From contig NZ_CP042163.1 in the NCBI RefSeq assembly GCF_007725405.1, positions 1,922,001 through 1,986,000 of the forward strand: a stretch of 64,000 nucleotides of DNA, read 5' to 3'. Positions 39,278 through 49,031 of the stretch are shown piece by piece (position 1 is the stretch's first letter; each line of letters begins with the position of its first letter). The translations under genes and the position numbers were made by a program. The notes under the pieces are model-generated. The model saw only the letters and a list, made by a program, of their open reading frames with translations. It was not told the origin of the DNA and searched no databases. Origin of the DNA: Shouchella miscanthi (GTDB taxonomy: Bacteria > Bacillota > Bacilli > Bacillales > Bacillaceae_D).

Positions 39278-40903
39278 ATGAATATAGATATGTTTGTTCA
39301 ATTACCAGAATTAAAACAGGCACGAATTGTAGCAGGGATTCGGGGCAAGACGCGAAAAATAAGCAATGTAAAAATGATGGATGCGCCTGATATTATTCAT
39401 TATTTAACAAAGGGAGATTTGCTTGTCACGACTGCTTATCATTATGCTGGGAAGCCTGAACGATTATTAGAACTTGTAAAAGCAATGCATGAAAAAGGCT
39501 GTGCTGGATTAGGCGTAAAACAAGAACGTTTCCTTGGCGAAATTCCAGATGTTGTATTGGCTTATGCAGATGAAACAAGTTTTTCAATTATTGCGTTACC
39601 TGAACAAATTGGATTAAGTTATGTTGCTAATCAAGTGCTGAGTACCATTTTGGATCAGCGTACAAACGAACTGAAGACCGCACTTGATACACATCGAACG
39701 TTTTCAAATCACATCGTGAGTGGAAAAGGGTTACCTCATTTACTAGAGAATGTCGCTCAGTTGGTTGGTTCTCCTGTTTTGCTCATGAACGAACGGTGCC
39801 AACTATTATCTTCCTCTAACACTTCCAGCCCAGTTGTAAACGGAATGGAGTATTTACATCGTATGGGCTATGCGTTTTTCACAGACGGAAGTCGATATTC
39901 AAGCTTTACATTGTTAATGAATCAACCAAAGACGGTAACTGTATTTCCGGTTTACACCGATAAAGCGAAAAAAGGAATTCTCGTCATTCTAGGCTCTTTC
40001 CTACATGAAGAGCGTCAGTCGGTATTACTTGTGGAACAAGCGACGAATGTCATTGCATTTGAGTTAATGAAGGAAAACGCATTAAAGCAATACACGAAAC
40101 GAGCAAAAAATGAATTTTTTCTTCACTACTTAAATGGTCAATATGCGTCAAAAGAAGAGGTCATTAACCGTGCAAAGGAATTTGGGCTCCATAACGATCG
40201 TCCGTATAAATGTGTGGCAGGAAGATTAGATCAAGAGGAATTAAATTTAGGCTTTAAAGACAACCATATTGAAAGTGAGAAAGTATTCGACTTCGTTGAA
40301 GAAGAATTATCGATCTTTCCATTTCAATCTCATTTATTTATAAAAGGAGAGATGTGCTTCATTTTATTAGAAGGGGAGGAAGGTGATACAACAGGTGAGT
40401 CGCTACAGTCAATTGAGTTTGCACTGGAAATGATACAAGATCGTGTCGCCCTTCATTTTAAACGATCCATTTCATTTGGCTACAGTCACCTGTGTCGCCA
40501 ATTTTGGGACGTGCAAGAAGCTCATAAAGAAGCCCTAAATGCGCTTCATTCGGGTCGTTTATCTGGAAATCGTCAGTTTGTTCAAGGATATCAAGCAAAA
40601 GACTTAGCGAAGCTTATTCGCATGATACCGCAGGAGGATTTAGTCGAGTTTTGCGACTTTAATTTAAAAAAATTAACGGAACCAGGTGTAACGGAAATGG
40701 CTCTCATTCAAACATTGGCTGTTTACCTTGAAACGCATTGTCAAATTTCTGAAACCGCAAAACGACTCTATGTTCATCGGAACACCATTATCTATCGTCT
40801 TGAGAAGATTGAAGAATTGTTAGGAAAAAGTTTAAAAGATCCAGATACAACCTTGCATCTACGGTTGGCACTTCGTATTCAGCATACACTCGAAACATCA
40901 TAA
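39278..40903 (+). CDS. pucR: PucR-family purine catabolism regulator
   Basis: A 541-aa regulator with an N-terminal PucR domain (about 5-125), a GGDEF-like CdaR middle (about 295-430), and the C-terminal HTH_30 (LETHCQISETAKRLYVHRNTIIYRLEKIEELLG). ATG 39278 follows GGAGAG; the open frame to 39245 has no site. It is known to activate allantoin-utilisation genes, here on both sides. Confidence 0.9.
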   Translation: MNIDMFVQLPELKQARIVAGIRGKTRKISNVKMMDAPDIIHYLTKGDLLVTTAYHYAGKPERLLELVKAMHEKGCAGLGVKQERFLGEIPDVVLAYADETSFSIIALPEQIGLSYVANQVLSTILDQRTNELKTALDTHRTFSNHIVSGKGLPHLLENVAQLVGSPVLLMNERCQLLSSSNTSSPVVNGMEYLHRMGYAFFTDGSRYSSFTLLMNQPKTVTVFPVYTDKAKKGILVILGSFLHEERQSVLLVEQATNVIAFELMKENALKQYTKRAKNEFFLHYLNGQYASKEEVINRAKEFGLHNDRPYKCVAGRLDQEELNLGFKDNHIESEKVFDFVEEELSIFPFQSHLFIKGEMCFILLEGEEGDTTGESLQSIEFALEMIQDRVALHFKRSISFGYSHLCRQFWDVQEAHKEALNALHSGRLSGNRQFVQGYQAKDLAKLIRMIPQEDLVEFCDFNLKKLTEPGVTEMALIQTLAVYLETHCQISETAKRLYVHRNTIIYRLEKIEELLGKSLKDPDTTLHLRLALRIQHTLETS

Positions 40904-41063
40904 GGCATGTGCGCTGAATCGGTAAGGGGAAACGTTGTGGCCAAATCCATGACGTTTCTTTCTGTATCAACCAAGACAGTTGTAAGAAAATCTAACAAAT
41001 GAGCGTGTAATTTTTTGCAACCTCTTCTCTATTTTTTTTAATAAATTGTACAGGGTATCTAAT

Positions 41064-41099
41064 TTGAGAATTTGTTTTTAGCTAATATAACCAATGACC
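41064..41099. promoter_or_regulatory. PucR-box candidate and promoter elements before the ureide carrier gene
   Basis: The minus strand of 41087-41099 reads GGTCATTGGTTAT, close to the PucR box as I recall it (WWWCNTTGGTTAA). TTGAGA (41064-41069) with 16 nt to TATAAC (41086-41091) could be a promoter overlapped by the box. Alternatively TATGAT at 41117 is the -10 of a promoter activated from the box. Confidence 0.5.
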
Positions 41100-41164
41100 T
41101 TTCTTTAGTGCGTCAGTATGATGGTGAAATAAAACTGAAGCGAGTAAAGTGAGGGGATAACTAG

Positions 41165-42604
41165 ATGGAACTACCGAAAAGTCAGGATATACATAAGCCA
41201 AGTCCATTAGAAAAGAAAAAAGATCGAATGCCTCATATCTACGTCTTGTTGTTTATTATTAGTGGGTTAGCAGCATTGCTTACTTATCTTATTCCAGCTG
41301 GTTCATTTGAACGTGTTCCAGGACCAAATGGACGTGAATCCATTGATCCGAATTCATTTGTGACGGTAGATGCCTCTCCGGTTTCATTTATGGATTTTAT
41401 GTTAGCGATTCCTGTCGGTATGGCTAGCGCAAGTGAGATTATTTTCTTTACCTTTATCATTGGTGGAATGTTTATGGTGCTGCGACGAACGGAGATTATT
41501 GAAATCGGTGTCGATCGATTAGCCAGAAAATTTCAACATAAAAGCATTGCAGTTATTCCGGTATTGTTAACGCTCTTTGCAGTTGTTGCAACGACCATTG
41601 GCACACCTGAATTGTCTCTTGTTTATATTCCAGTATTAATTCCGCTCTTCATTTCACTCGGCTATGATTCAATGACAGCTGCTGGAATAGCATTAATATC
41701 AACTGCGCTAGGATTTACAGCTGGTGTAATGAACCCAGGAACTGTTGGAATCTCCCAACAAATTTCTGGACTCGAAACTTACTCGGGTTTTGGATTACGA
41801 GTTGTTGTGTTACTCGTAATCGTACTTATTGGAAGTTTCTATATTATGAGATATGCAAAAAAAGTAAAGCAAAATCCATTGAAAAGCTATACACACGAAG
41901 AAGATGAAATAAAGCGAGTTAAATATAAAGATGCCTTAAAGCAACCAGCTAAACGCGCAACGAAGCGGCAATTGGTTGCGATTGCAACATTGCCGATTTT
42001 CTTTGGTATACTTGTATATGGTGTAACGCAACTCGGTTGGTTTATGCTTGAAATGTCTGGCTTATTTATTTTTATGGGCATTCTGGTAGGAATCATTTCA
42101 GGGTTGTCGCTTACAAAAGTATGTGAAGCTTTTACAGAAGGTTTCAGAGAAGTGCTGATGGGCGCCATTATTATTGGGATTGCTAGGTCGGTTGCAATTG
42201 TGCTAGAAGAAGGACAAATTATGGATACGATTGTATATGGTCTTGGCAATCTTGTTGGCCAATTACCGAGTACGTTAAGTGCAATCGGCATGATGACGGT
42301 TCAACTTTTTATCAATTTCTTTATACCGTCGGGAAGTGGACAGGCACTCGTTACGATGCCTATTATGGCGCCTCTTGCAGATATGCTTGGTGTTACACGC
42401 CAAACGGCGATCTTAGCATTCCAATTCGGAGATGGCTTTGCTCATATTTTGTTCCCGACATCTGGTTACTTTATGGCAGCTTTAGTCATTGCCGGTATCG
42501 GCTGGACAAAGTGGGTGAAATTCTTTAGCCCGCTATTCTTTATCTACATGGGTGTTGGGGTTGTCTTTTTAATTTATGCACAGTTGACAGGATGGACTGG
42601 TTAA
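41165..42604 (+). CDS. YfcC/DcuC-like carrier, probable allantoin or ureide transporter
   Basis: A 479-aa polytopic protein of the YfcC family (C4-dicarboxylate carrier-like). Seen: [32 protein letters not shown], the [26 protein letters not shown] block and [30 protein letters not shown]. It sits between pucR and pucH with a 19-nt gap to pucH, so a ureide substrate is inferred. B. subtilis instead uses PucI, a member of another family. Confidence 0.75.
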   Translation: MELPKSQDIHKPSPLEKKKDRMPHIYVLLFIISGLAALLTYLIPAGSFERVPGPNGRESIDPNSFVTVDASPVSFMDFMLAIPVGMASASEIIFFTFIIGGMFMVLRRTEIIEIGVDRLARKFQHKSIAVIPVLLTLFAVVATTIGTPELSLVYIPVLIPLFISLGYDSMTAAGIALISTALGFTAGVMNPGTVGISQQISGLETYSGFGLRVVVLLVIVLIGSFYIMRYAKKVKQNPLKSYTHEEDEIKRVKYKDALKQPAKRATKRQLVAIATLPIFFGILVYGVTQLGWFMLEMSGLFIFMGILVGIISGLSLTKVCEAFTEGFREVLMGAIIIGIARSVAIVLEEGQIMDTIVYGLGNLVGQLPSTLSAIGMMTVQLFINFFIPSGSGQALVTMPIMAPLADMLGVTRQTAILAFQFGDGFAHILFPTSGYFMAALVIAGIGWTKWVKFFSPLFFIYMGVGVVFLIYAQLTGWTG

Positions 42605-42623
42605 ACGTTGGAGGAAAAATAAG

Positions 42624-43973
42624 ATGGTCGATATACGTATTTGTGGAGGTCGAGTTGTTTTAAACGACGGAATTTTAGAAACGGATATTGGAATTACAAA
42701 TGGTGTAATTGAAACAATTGGCGCTGTCGATTCAGCAAAAAAAACAATAGAAGCAAAGGGGCAACTAGTTTTTCCTGGTGGAATTGATACACATGTTCAC
42801 TTTTCAGAGCCAGGTCGAACAGAATGGGAAGGCTTTGAAACAGGAAGTCAAGCATTAGCAGCTGGTGGCATCACAACATATGTAGAGATGCCTCTTAATG
42901 CACTGCCAGCAACAACGAACGCTGAAAATTTACAGCTGAAATTGAATCGAGCCAAGTCAAAAAATGTAGTCGACTACAGCTTTTATGGTGGCTTAACGTC
43001 AGAAAATCTCGGTGATATCGAGGCATTAGCTGATCAAGAGGTAGTAGCATTCAAATGTTTTCTATCAACGTGTGGGTCTGATCAACCAGGTGACTTTTCA
43101 AATGTAGATGATGCGACCCTTAAAAAAGGTATGGAAATTTTAGCGCGAAAAGGAAAAATTCTTTGCTTGCATGCGGAAGACGCGTCGTTAACCGATCAAC
43201 TTGAAATGGAATTGACTTCTCAAGGGAAAACGGATGCACAAGCATTTGTTGCCTCTAGACCAATCGAAGCGGAAGTACTTGCTGTAAAGAAAGCGATCGC
43301 TTGTTCAAGGGAGACAGGTTGTGCCATCCATTTTGTTCACATCTCATCGGCTGAAGCCATTGCGGAGATTCAACAAGCAAAAAGAGAAGGGCTTGATGTA
43401 ACGGTTGAATCGTGCCCTCATTATTTCGTATTCTCTGCAGAAGAATTACCCAAATTAGGAACACTGGCTAAATGCCAGCCGCCGCTTAGAAAAGAAGAAG
43501 AGGTGACTAAATTATGGGGTTGCCTGTTGAGAGGAGAAATTGATTGGTTAACATCTGATCACTCACCATGCACAATCGATTTAAAAGAAGGGGACTTTTT
43601 TACTGCTTGGGGAGGAATTACTGGTTGTCAGAATACAATTGACATCATGTTTGATGAAGCGGTGAAAAAAAGGGGAATGTCAGCTTCAACTTTCGCTAAA
43701 CTTATTGCTACGACACCAGCTAAGCGATTTAAACTTGAGCAAAAGGGTGAACTTACAGTTGGGAAAGACGCTGACTTTTTCTTTCTGGATGACACGATGT
43801 CTTACACACTTCAGCAAGGAGACTTGTACTACAAAAACCCTTATTCACCCTATGTTGGGCGAACCATTAATTGTCGAGTAACAAAATCGATTGTAAGAGG
43901 TCAAGTAGTCTATGATATAGAAAAAGGATGCAGTAAGGAAAATGGTGGAGCATTAGTGACAGTATCTAGATAA
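42624..43973 (+). CDS. pucH: Allantoinase PucH
   Basis: A 449-aa amidohydrolase-superfamily enzyme that opens allantoin to allantoate. The binuclear metal site is visible: H57/H59 in DTHVHF, K144 (probably carbamylated) in VAFKCF, H183 in CLHAED, H239 in FVHISS and D312 in SDHSP. It is co-transcribed with the carrier and completes the allantoin-to-ureidoglycine route with PucF and PucG. Confidence 0.93.
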   Translation: MVDIRICGGRVVLNDGILETDIGITNGVIETIGAVDSAKKTIEAKGQLVFPGGIDTHVHFSEPGRTEWEGFETGSQALAAGGITTYVEMPLNALPATTNAENLQLKLNRAKSKNVVDYSFYGGLTSENLGDIEALADQEVVAFKCFLSTCGSDQPGDFSNVDDATLKKGMEILARKGKILCLHAEDASLTDQLEMELTSQGKTDAQAFVASRPIEAEVLAVKKAIACSRETGCAIHFVHISSAEAIAEIQQAKREGLDVTVESCPHYFVFSAEELPKLGTLAKCQPPLRKEEEVTKLWGCLLRGEIDWLTSDHSPCTIDLKEGDFFTAWGGITGCQNTIDIMFDEAVKKRGMSASTFAKLIATTPAKRFKLEQKGELTVGKDADFFFLDDTMSYTLQQGDLYYKNPYSPYVGRTINCRVTKSIVRGQVVYDIEKGCSKENGGALVTVSR

Positions 43974-43989
43974 GAAAACGAAAATGAAA

Positions 43990-44026
43990 AAAGAGGATGG
44001 AGGCCAAAGACGGCATCATCCTCTTT
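43990..44026. terminator. Terminator between pucH and ytvA
   Basis: AAAGAGGATG pairs with CATCCTCTTT. On the minus strand it runs into a T-rich tract, so it mainly serves ytvA; it can also end pucH transcripts. Confidence 0.75.
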
Positions 44027-44028
44027 AG

Positions 44029-44811
44029 TTACGACCATTTATTTTTATCAAATTTTAATAAAAGCTCTTGCGTAGAGGCTGCTCTGTTCAGTTTACTTGA
44101 TAGAAAGGTAGGCAAATCTAGTGGAGCCACAAGTTGATGTTCTGCAAAACCAGTTACAACCATTTCTGTTCCTACCGAATGAAGATGATCATGGAGATCT
44201 AAAAGGGCTTCGAATGTTGCTTCATTAACGGTATTAATACAACTCACATCTACAGCAAGTGTTTTAATCGTATGGTCATGAATACTCCGTTTTGTTGCCT
44301 CTATTAGATTAGAGATTCGTCCTTTTGTTACTAAACCAACAATTGGCATAACGCCTATATCATGTAGTAGGGGAATGATGGGGCAAGGCAAATGATGATA
44401 TTCTTTTATCGTTTCCAAATGAGCCAATTCAATTGTTTTGCGTTTTGTGATGTCTTTTTGAACACCGACAAAGTAGGTTTTATCGTCTTTATTGTTTTTA
44501 GCAGGGTCAATAGACAGTTCATTCCAGAAGGGTGTGCCATCTTTTTTATAGTTTAAAATTTCCGTTTTATAGCTTCCGAAGCGACTCATTGTACGCTTAA
44601 TTTTAGCTACTTCATCTTTATTCGTATCTTCACCTTGCAAGAAACGACAATTTCTGCCCATTACTTCTTCTAGATGGTATTGTGTAATATCGGTAAAACC
44701 CTGGTTAATAAAAATGATTGGATTATCTTCTAAACTAGGATCCGTTATGGCAATCCCGATCCCCGTGTAATCAAGGCTATTTGAGAAAAAAGTCGCATCT
44801 AAATTAATCAT
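44029..44811 (-). CDS. ytvA: Blue-light photoreceptor YtvA (LOV-STAS)
   Basis: A 260-aa protein. The LOV/PAS domain spans residues 10-125, with the flavin-reactive Cys C55 in GRNCRFLQG and NYKKDGTPFWNELSIDPA. A linker helix joins it to a C-terminal STAS domain (about 148-255, AVDVSCINTVNEATFEALLDL). In B. subtilis, YtvA links blue light to the general stress response through the stressosome. All key LOV residues are present, so it should be photoactive. Confidence 0.93.
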   Translation of the reverse strand: MINLDATFFSNSLDYTGIGIAITDPSLEDNPIIFINQGFTDITQYHLEEVMGRNCRFLQGEDTNKDEVAKIKRTMSRFGSYKTEILNYKKDGTPFWNELSIDPAKNNKDDKTYFVGVQKDITKRKTIELAHLETIKEYHHLPCPIIPLLHDIGVMPIVGLVTKGRISNLIEATKRSIHDHTIKTLAVDVSCINTVNEATFEALLDLHDHLHSVGTEMVVTGFAEHQLVAPLDLPTFLSSKLNRAASTQELLLKFDKNKWS

Positions 44812-45093
44812 AATCCCCTATAAATTCCTTTTCGTTTTAATCCTATGATACATAAAACGAACAGATTAATCAAACTTTCCCCTCGATCAATAGCTCATTT
44901 TGAGACATGATTCGTTTACCGACTCGTTATAAATAGGTTGTTTGAATTCTGGTCTTTTTACACATGTCCTTCCTACTACTTTAGAAAATAAGACCAACCA
45001 ACATGGCGAGTAACGAAAATGGAACTGGGGATTACGAATACATGTAAAGCAGCTTACTAAACCGAGTTTCCTGTAAGACAGATTCGATTTCAA

Positions 45094-45570
45094 TTAATGA
45101 TGGTGATGTTTGCTTTCTTGAGCATCGTTCGGTTTATTGCCATTTTCAATAAACGCTTCTATCGTTTCATCTGAAACATCCCCAACAACAACCATTTGTT
45201 TTGGCATAACGTGCATATCACGAGCTGTAATATGCGACTGAACAAGATAAATGCCGTCTTCTAGAAACTCATGTTCAATGGTGTATGTTCCTGAATCTAT
45301 GTATACACCATCTTGAAGTTTGCCTTCGTCTCGTTCTTGATCTTTCCAAATTTCAAACACAACGTCCTCTGCGTCATCGACAATCTCTTCTCCTTGTGTC
45401 AACGTGACGCTCAGGTTAGTCCTTACATGGGTATCGATTTCAAGCGGACTATCAATCTTTGCTCGAACAACCTCTAAAGAGGGTGTCTCTAGTGAGGAGT
45501 CGCTACACCCCGTTAGTCCAACAAATATAGACGTGATGAAACTGATTCGTACGAATAAATAGGCTCTCAT
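45094..45570 (-). CDS. YtkA/FixH-like lipoprotein with a His-rich tail
   Basis: A 158-aa protein with a signal peptide and lipobox LTGC (Cys 22), then a YtkA-like beta-sandwich (VVFEIWKDQ..., YTIEHEFLEDGIYLVQSHITARDMHVMPK). It ends in KHHHH. The His tail plus MHVM suggest metal, possibly copper, binding. It lies 32 nt downstream of the PepSY membrane protein gene and is probably co-transcribed with it. Confidence 0.75.
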   Translation of the reverse strand: MRAYLFVRISFITSIFVGLTGCSDSSLETPSLEVVRAKIDSPLEIDTHVRTNLSVTLTQGEEIVDDAEDVVFEIWKDQERDEGKLQDGVYIDSGTYTIEHEFLEDGIYLVQSHITARDMHVMPKQMVVVGDVSDETIEAFIENGNKPNDAQESKHHHH

Positions 45571-45602
45571 TCCAATCCTACTTTCATTTTTAATTAGGGT
45601 AG

Positions 45603-46952
45603 CTAAGCTGAGTATCGTGTTCTATTACTGTGTTTCTTTTTCTGAACAATTGGCCGTATGATAAAGTCAAACAAAAGCAATACGATTAAGGAGAACCCAA
45701 CAAGCGGCATCAAAACCCCAAAGCCGAACATGATGCTAAAGACAATCCATGTGGTTTTCTTATCTTTTGATCGTTTAGGTGCGCCGACTGAACCTTTTGG
45801 AGCTCGTTTTCGCCAGATAACATAAGAAGTTCCGATTATGCCCATTAAGCCCATGCAAGTTAATAAACCTAGGAATTGATTGAACCAGCCAAACAACCTT
45901 CCTTCGTGAAGAGCGATCCCGGACTCTACTAATTTAGCACCAAAGGAAAAGTCATCATACCGGACATCCGTTAATAGAACACCGCTATATTGATCCATAT
46001 GGAGGGTAGCTAAATCTTTCGGTTGATTCATATGCGAAGCTGTATAAACGCCTAATTCTCCTTGAGGCATTGAGACTGTATATGGTTTTTGTATTTCTTT
46101 TCCTTCAAAAAGATCAATGGCTTCATCAATTGATAAAGGAAGATAGTGATGTTGATGTGAAGAAGGGACAGGTAGTGCTTGATTCGCCCAAGGTACTTCG
46201 TCAACGATGTCTTCAGTTAGCGTTATCGATTTCGGTTTATCACTAAAACTATAGGCGTACTCAGGGGCTGTTGCCATACTCTGTATAGTCGGACCTAAAA
46301 CACCTGTCCACGGTAAGCCTGTTGCAATTAAAATGAACACAGATCCAGATAACCAAAATGCAGGTACAGCATGCAGATCTCTCCAAAACACTCTGCCTTT
46401 TTTGTTAAGTCGTGGTAGAAATGTTCCCCAAATTGCTTTTTTACTTCGAGGCCACCAAATATACAATCCAGTTATAAGCAAAATAATCCCCCAACATGCC
46501 GCAAGCTCAACCATTCGATTTCCAATAGTTCCAGCTATCCAAAGCTCACTATGTAGGCGCTTAACTATTTCTGTTACTTTTTCTTCATTGTTGACTATGC
46601 CAGTAATGTCTCCGCTGTAAGGGTTAACAAAGATGGAAGAGCCTACACCGTTGTTATCAACAAGAAATTCAGTTGCTTCTGTTTGGTCGCTAATCTTTAC
46701 AGAGCTAATCGTTGCGTCTGGGTAAGACATGTGAAGGGATTCAGCTTGTGCCGAGTAAGGCAGGTAATCTGTCTCTTTTTCCTCAATGGTTGTGTATTCA
46801 CTGTAAAGAAATCCTTCAATTTGCGGTTTAAATAAATATATCCCACCACTAAAAGCTAAAATAAATAGAAACGGAGCAACTATAACCCCTGCATAAAAAT
46901 GCCACCGCCAAATCATTTGATAAAAAGAAGAGCTTTGCTGTTTCTTTTTCAC
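45603..46952 (-). CDS. PepSY-associated transmembrane protein
   Basis: A 449-aa PepSY-TM protein starting at GTG 46952 behind AAGGGG. Seen: WRWHFYAGVIVAPFLFILAFSGGIYLFKP, PepSY domains near residues 60-115 and 275-330, RDLHAVPAFWLSGSVFILIATGLPW, ALHEGRLFGWFNQFLGLL and four or more helices. Relatives are linked to iron or copper reductase functions. The neighbour suggests metal handling; this is inferred. Confidence 0.8.
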   Translation of the reverse strand: MKKKQQSSSFYQMIWRWHFYAGVIVAPFLFILAFSGGIYLFKPQIEGFLYSEYTTIEEKETDYLPYSAQAESLHMSYPDATISSVKISDQTEATEFLVDNNGVGSSIFVNPYSGDITGIVNNEEKVTEIVKRLHSELWIAGTIGNRMVELAACWGIILLITGLYIWWPRSKKAIWGTFLPRLNKKGRVFWRDLHAVPAFWLSGSVFILIATGLPWTGVLGPTIQSMATAPEYAYSFSDKPKSITLTEDIVDEVPWANQALPVPSSHQHHYLPLSIDEAIDLFEGKEIQKPYTVSMPQGELGVYTASHMNQPKDLATLHMDQYSGVLLTDVRYDDFSFGAKLVESGIALHEGRLFGWFNQFLGLLTCMGLMGIIGTSYVIWRKRAPKGSVGAPKRSKDKKTTWIVFSIMFGFGVLMPLVGFSLIVLLLFDFIIRPIVQKKKHSNRTRYSA

Positions 46953-46981
46953 AATCGTTTCCCCTTTAATTGATATCTGAT

Positions 46982-47010
46982 ACAGCAGGGTAGATAGGAA
47001 TTTCTGCTGT
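46982..47010. promoter_or_regulatory. Inverted repeat upstream of the PepSY operon
   Basis: ACAGCAG and CTGCTGT separated by 15 nt, starting about 30 nt before the GTG start. It is an operator candidate for an unidentified regulator. Confidence 0.4.
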
Positions 47011-47130
47011 CAACGTTACAATACAGAAAAAATGTGTGAGAAAGATGAAGTTTAAAAAATTGTATGAAGTGGTAGTTTGTTTTCATAAGCAAATCGGTTG
47101 CAAAAAAGCGAAAAGATCATTATTCTATTT

Positions 47131-47144
47131 AGAGTGATCGTTCT
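47131..47144. promoter_or_regulatory. Operator candidate before the TetR gene
   Basis: AGAGTGATCGTTCT, a near-palindrome centred on GATC. A similar site, AGAATGATCGTTAT, precedes the MFS gene, which suggests that the TetR protein controls both. Confidence 0.55.
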
Positions 47145-47164
47145 ATCATAAAAGAGGTGAAGTG

Positions 47165-47701
47165 ATGAGTAAAAAGCGAGAACAGTTACTTGCTCAATCT
47201 GAACGTTTATTTGATCAGCATGGATTTCATGCTGTTGGTCTCAAGCAAGTCATTAAAGAAGCAGAAATATCATTAATGACCATGTACAATCATTTCGAGT
47301 CTAAGGAGGCACTTATACTTGAAATCTTAAAAAAAAGAGAAGCGAGATATTTACAAAAGCTAAACCAGTTTACTGAAAAGAAGAATGGAAAGACGTTTAT
47401 GCTTGCGCTAGCAGAAGCGCATTTAAATTGGATTCGTGAAAATGGATCGAATGGCTGTATGTTTTTGCGAGCGAAAGAAGAATATTCATTAGCAAAAACC
47501 GAACAATCAGCCATTGTCCTATTTGCAGATCAGCACAAACATCGGTTAACAGCATTTATTAGCAATAAAGGATTCACAAAAGAAGAGGCGATACGTGTCA
47601 TGATTATACTGGAGGGTGCAACGGCAATGGCTGAAGTATTTGACGTTGAAGAAGTTGCCACTGGAGTGACACGTACAATGAAAGCGTTGTGTACAGATTA
47701 A
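47165..47701 (+). CDS. TetR-family regulator
   Basis: A 178-aa TetR protein with an N-terminal helix-turn-helix (RLFDQHGFHAVGLKQVIKEAEISLMTMYNHFESKEAL). ATG 47165 has AGAGGTG 5 nt upstream and is preferred over GTG 47162. The C-terminal ligand domain includes NGSNGCMFLRAKEEY. It is 64 nt before an MFS transporter that it probably represses. Confidence 0.85.
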   Translation: MSKKREQLLAQSERLFDQHGFHAVGLKQVIKEAEISLMTMYNHFESKEALILEILKKREARYLQKLNQFTEKKNGKTFMLALAEAHLNWIRENGSNGCMFLRAKEEYSLAKTEQSAIVLFADQHKHRLTAFISNKGFTKEEAIRVMIILEGATAMAEVFDVEEVATGVTRTMKALCTD

Positions 47702-47729
47702 GTAGCAACGTCTTTTCATGCACAAAAAT

Positions 47730-47743
47730 AGAATGATCGTTAT
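47730..47743. promoter_or_regulatory. Operator candidate before the MFS gene
   Basis: AGAATGATCGTTAT matches the site at 47131-47144 at 12 of 14 positions and lies 22 nt before the MFS start. Confidence 0.5.
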
Positions 47744-47765
47744 ATCTAATGAGAGAGGTGGAAGT

Positions 47766-48902
47766 ATGTTGAAAGTAGTCTTGCCTGGCATAGCCATGAT
47801 TGCTGTCACGTACGCAATGGCGCGGTTAAGTTTCGGTTTATTTCTTCCTGATCTAACAGCTGATCTACAATTAAACGAAACCGATGGAGGTCTTATCGGT
47901 TCTTTAGGTTACGTAGCGTACACGCTTGCGCTTTTCTTATCTGCCTTTTTAATAACTGAAGTCGGATCAAAGCGTGTCAACGTTATCGCAGGAACAACGG
48001 CTGTTGTTGGATTAGTTGCTATTGCGACTGCACATTCCTTTTTGCACTTAAGCTTTGGCGTTTTCATTGCTGGCTTAGGAAGTGGACTCGCTTCACCTGC
48101 TCTAAGTCAGCAGGCAAAGCTACTTCTTCCTAAAAAGCAAGTTGATCAGGGGAATACGTGGATCAATAGTGGAACAAGCTTTGGCTTAATCTTAACGGGA
48201 CCAGTGGTATTATTATTTACTGAACAATGGAGGCTCTCTTTCTGGCTGTTTGCTTGTATTGCCACAGCTGTGTTGATTTGGAACGTTCTCTCTTTTCCTG
48301 CTACGGGTCCTACTAACAGAGGTAAAATGTACACAAAGAGACAATGGTTTCGTATGATAAGTCAAGCACGGTATTTACTCATCGCCTCATTCGGATTGGG
48401 TATGAGTTCGTCTGTTTATTGGACATTTGGAAGAAGCTTTCTTACAGCTGAATATGGGGCTACCGCAACTGAAAGTCTTGTGTTTTGGGTAATCATTGGC
48501 ATGGCAGGTATTGTAGGTGGACTAGCAGGAGGGCTCATACAAACGATTGGTTTATCTTGGTCGTATCGACTTATTCTTGTCGTTTTACTTAGTTCAATGA
48601 TGATGTTAAATCTGCCTCACAGCCTTGTTGTTTTTTCATCAGCTGCTTTGTTTGGTGGGGCTTATATTTTTTTAACAGGGTTGTTTATAGTTTGGGCAAC
48701 ACGTATATATGAAACGATGCCATCAATCGGTGTAAGTCTTTCGTTTCTAGCATTAGGAGTAGGACAATCTCTCGGCTCTTTAGTAGCAGGGAAAATGATT
48801 GAGTCCATGTCTTATTCCGTAACCTTTACACTGTTTTCATTAATAGGATTAATAGGTCTTATTGTACCAATATCGGAAAGAAACAGGGAGCATTTGGGCT
48901 AA
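47766..48902 (+). CDS. MFS transporter (YbfB/AraJ-like)
   Basis: A 378-aa protein with about 12 hydrophobic helices, including YAMARLSFGLFLPDLTADLQLNETDGGLIGSLGYVAYTLALF at the start and a loop near residue 190 between the two halves. ATG 47766 follows AGAGAGGTGG; the open frame to 47718 has no site. Probably an efflux pump regulated by the upstream TetR protein. Substrate unknown. Confidence 0.82.
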   Translation: MLKVVLPGIAMIAVTYAMARLSFGLFLPDLTADLQLNETDGGLIGSLGYVAYTLALFLSAFLITEVGSKRVNVIAGTTAVVGLVAIATAHSFLHLSFGVFIAGLGSGLASPALSQQAKLLLPKKQVDQGNTWINSGTSFGLILTGPVVLLFTEQWRLSFWLFACIATAVLIWNVLSFPATGPTNRGKMYTKRQWFRMISQARYLLIASFGLGMSSSVYWTFGRSFLTAEYGATATESLVFWVIIGMAGIVGGLAGGLIQTIGLSWSYRLILVVLLSSMMMLNLPHSLVVFSSAALFGGAYIFLTGLFIVWATRIYETMPSIGVSLSFLALGVGQSLGSLVAGKMIESMSYSVTFTLFSLIGLIGLIVPISERNREHLG

Positions 48903-48949
48903 AATGCTTCTTGTTTCTGCATGTAGAAATCTATTATGAAACCAACGCA

Positions 48950-48978
48950 TTGTCACACTAATGAAAGCGTGTTACACT
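48950..48978 (+). promoter_or_regulatory. Sigma-A promoter of the galactonate operon
   Basis: TTGTCA (48950-48955), a 17-nt spacer, then TACACT (48973-48978). A TGAAAG/CTTTCA inverted repeat overlaps the -10. Confidence 0.7.
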
Positions 48979-49007
48979 TTCAGTGGAAAACGCATACATG
49001 ATGAGTA

Positions 49008-49021
49008 ATCACATATGTGAT
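49008..49021. promoter_or_regulatory. Perfect palindrome in the leader of the IclR gene
   Basis: ATCACATATGTGAT, abutting the GGAGGG ribosome binding site. It is a candidate operator for the IclR regulator, or a site controlling its translation. Confidence 0.5.
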
Positions 49022-49031
49022 GGAGGGTGTT

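Noticed and set aside
44887-45093. A 68-codon minus-strand frame between the YtkA-like lipoprotein gene and ytvA
   Set aside because: No binding site or domain; composition like non-coding DNA.
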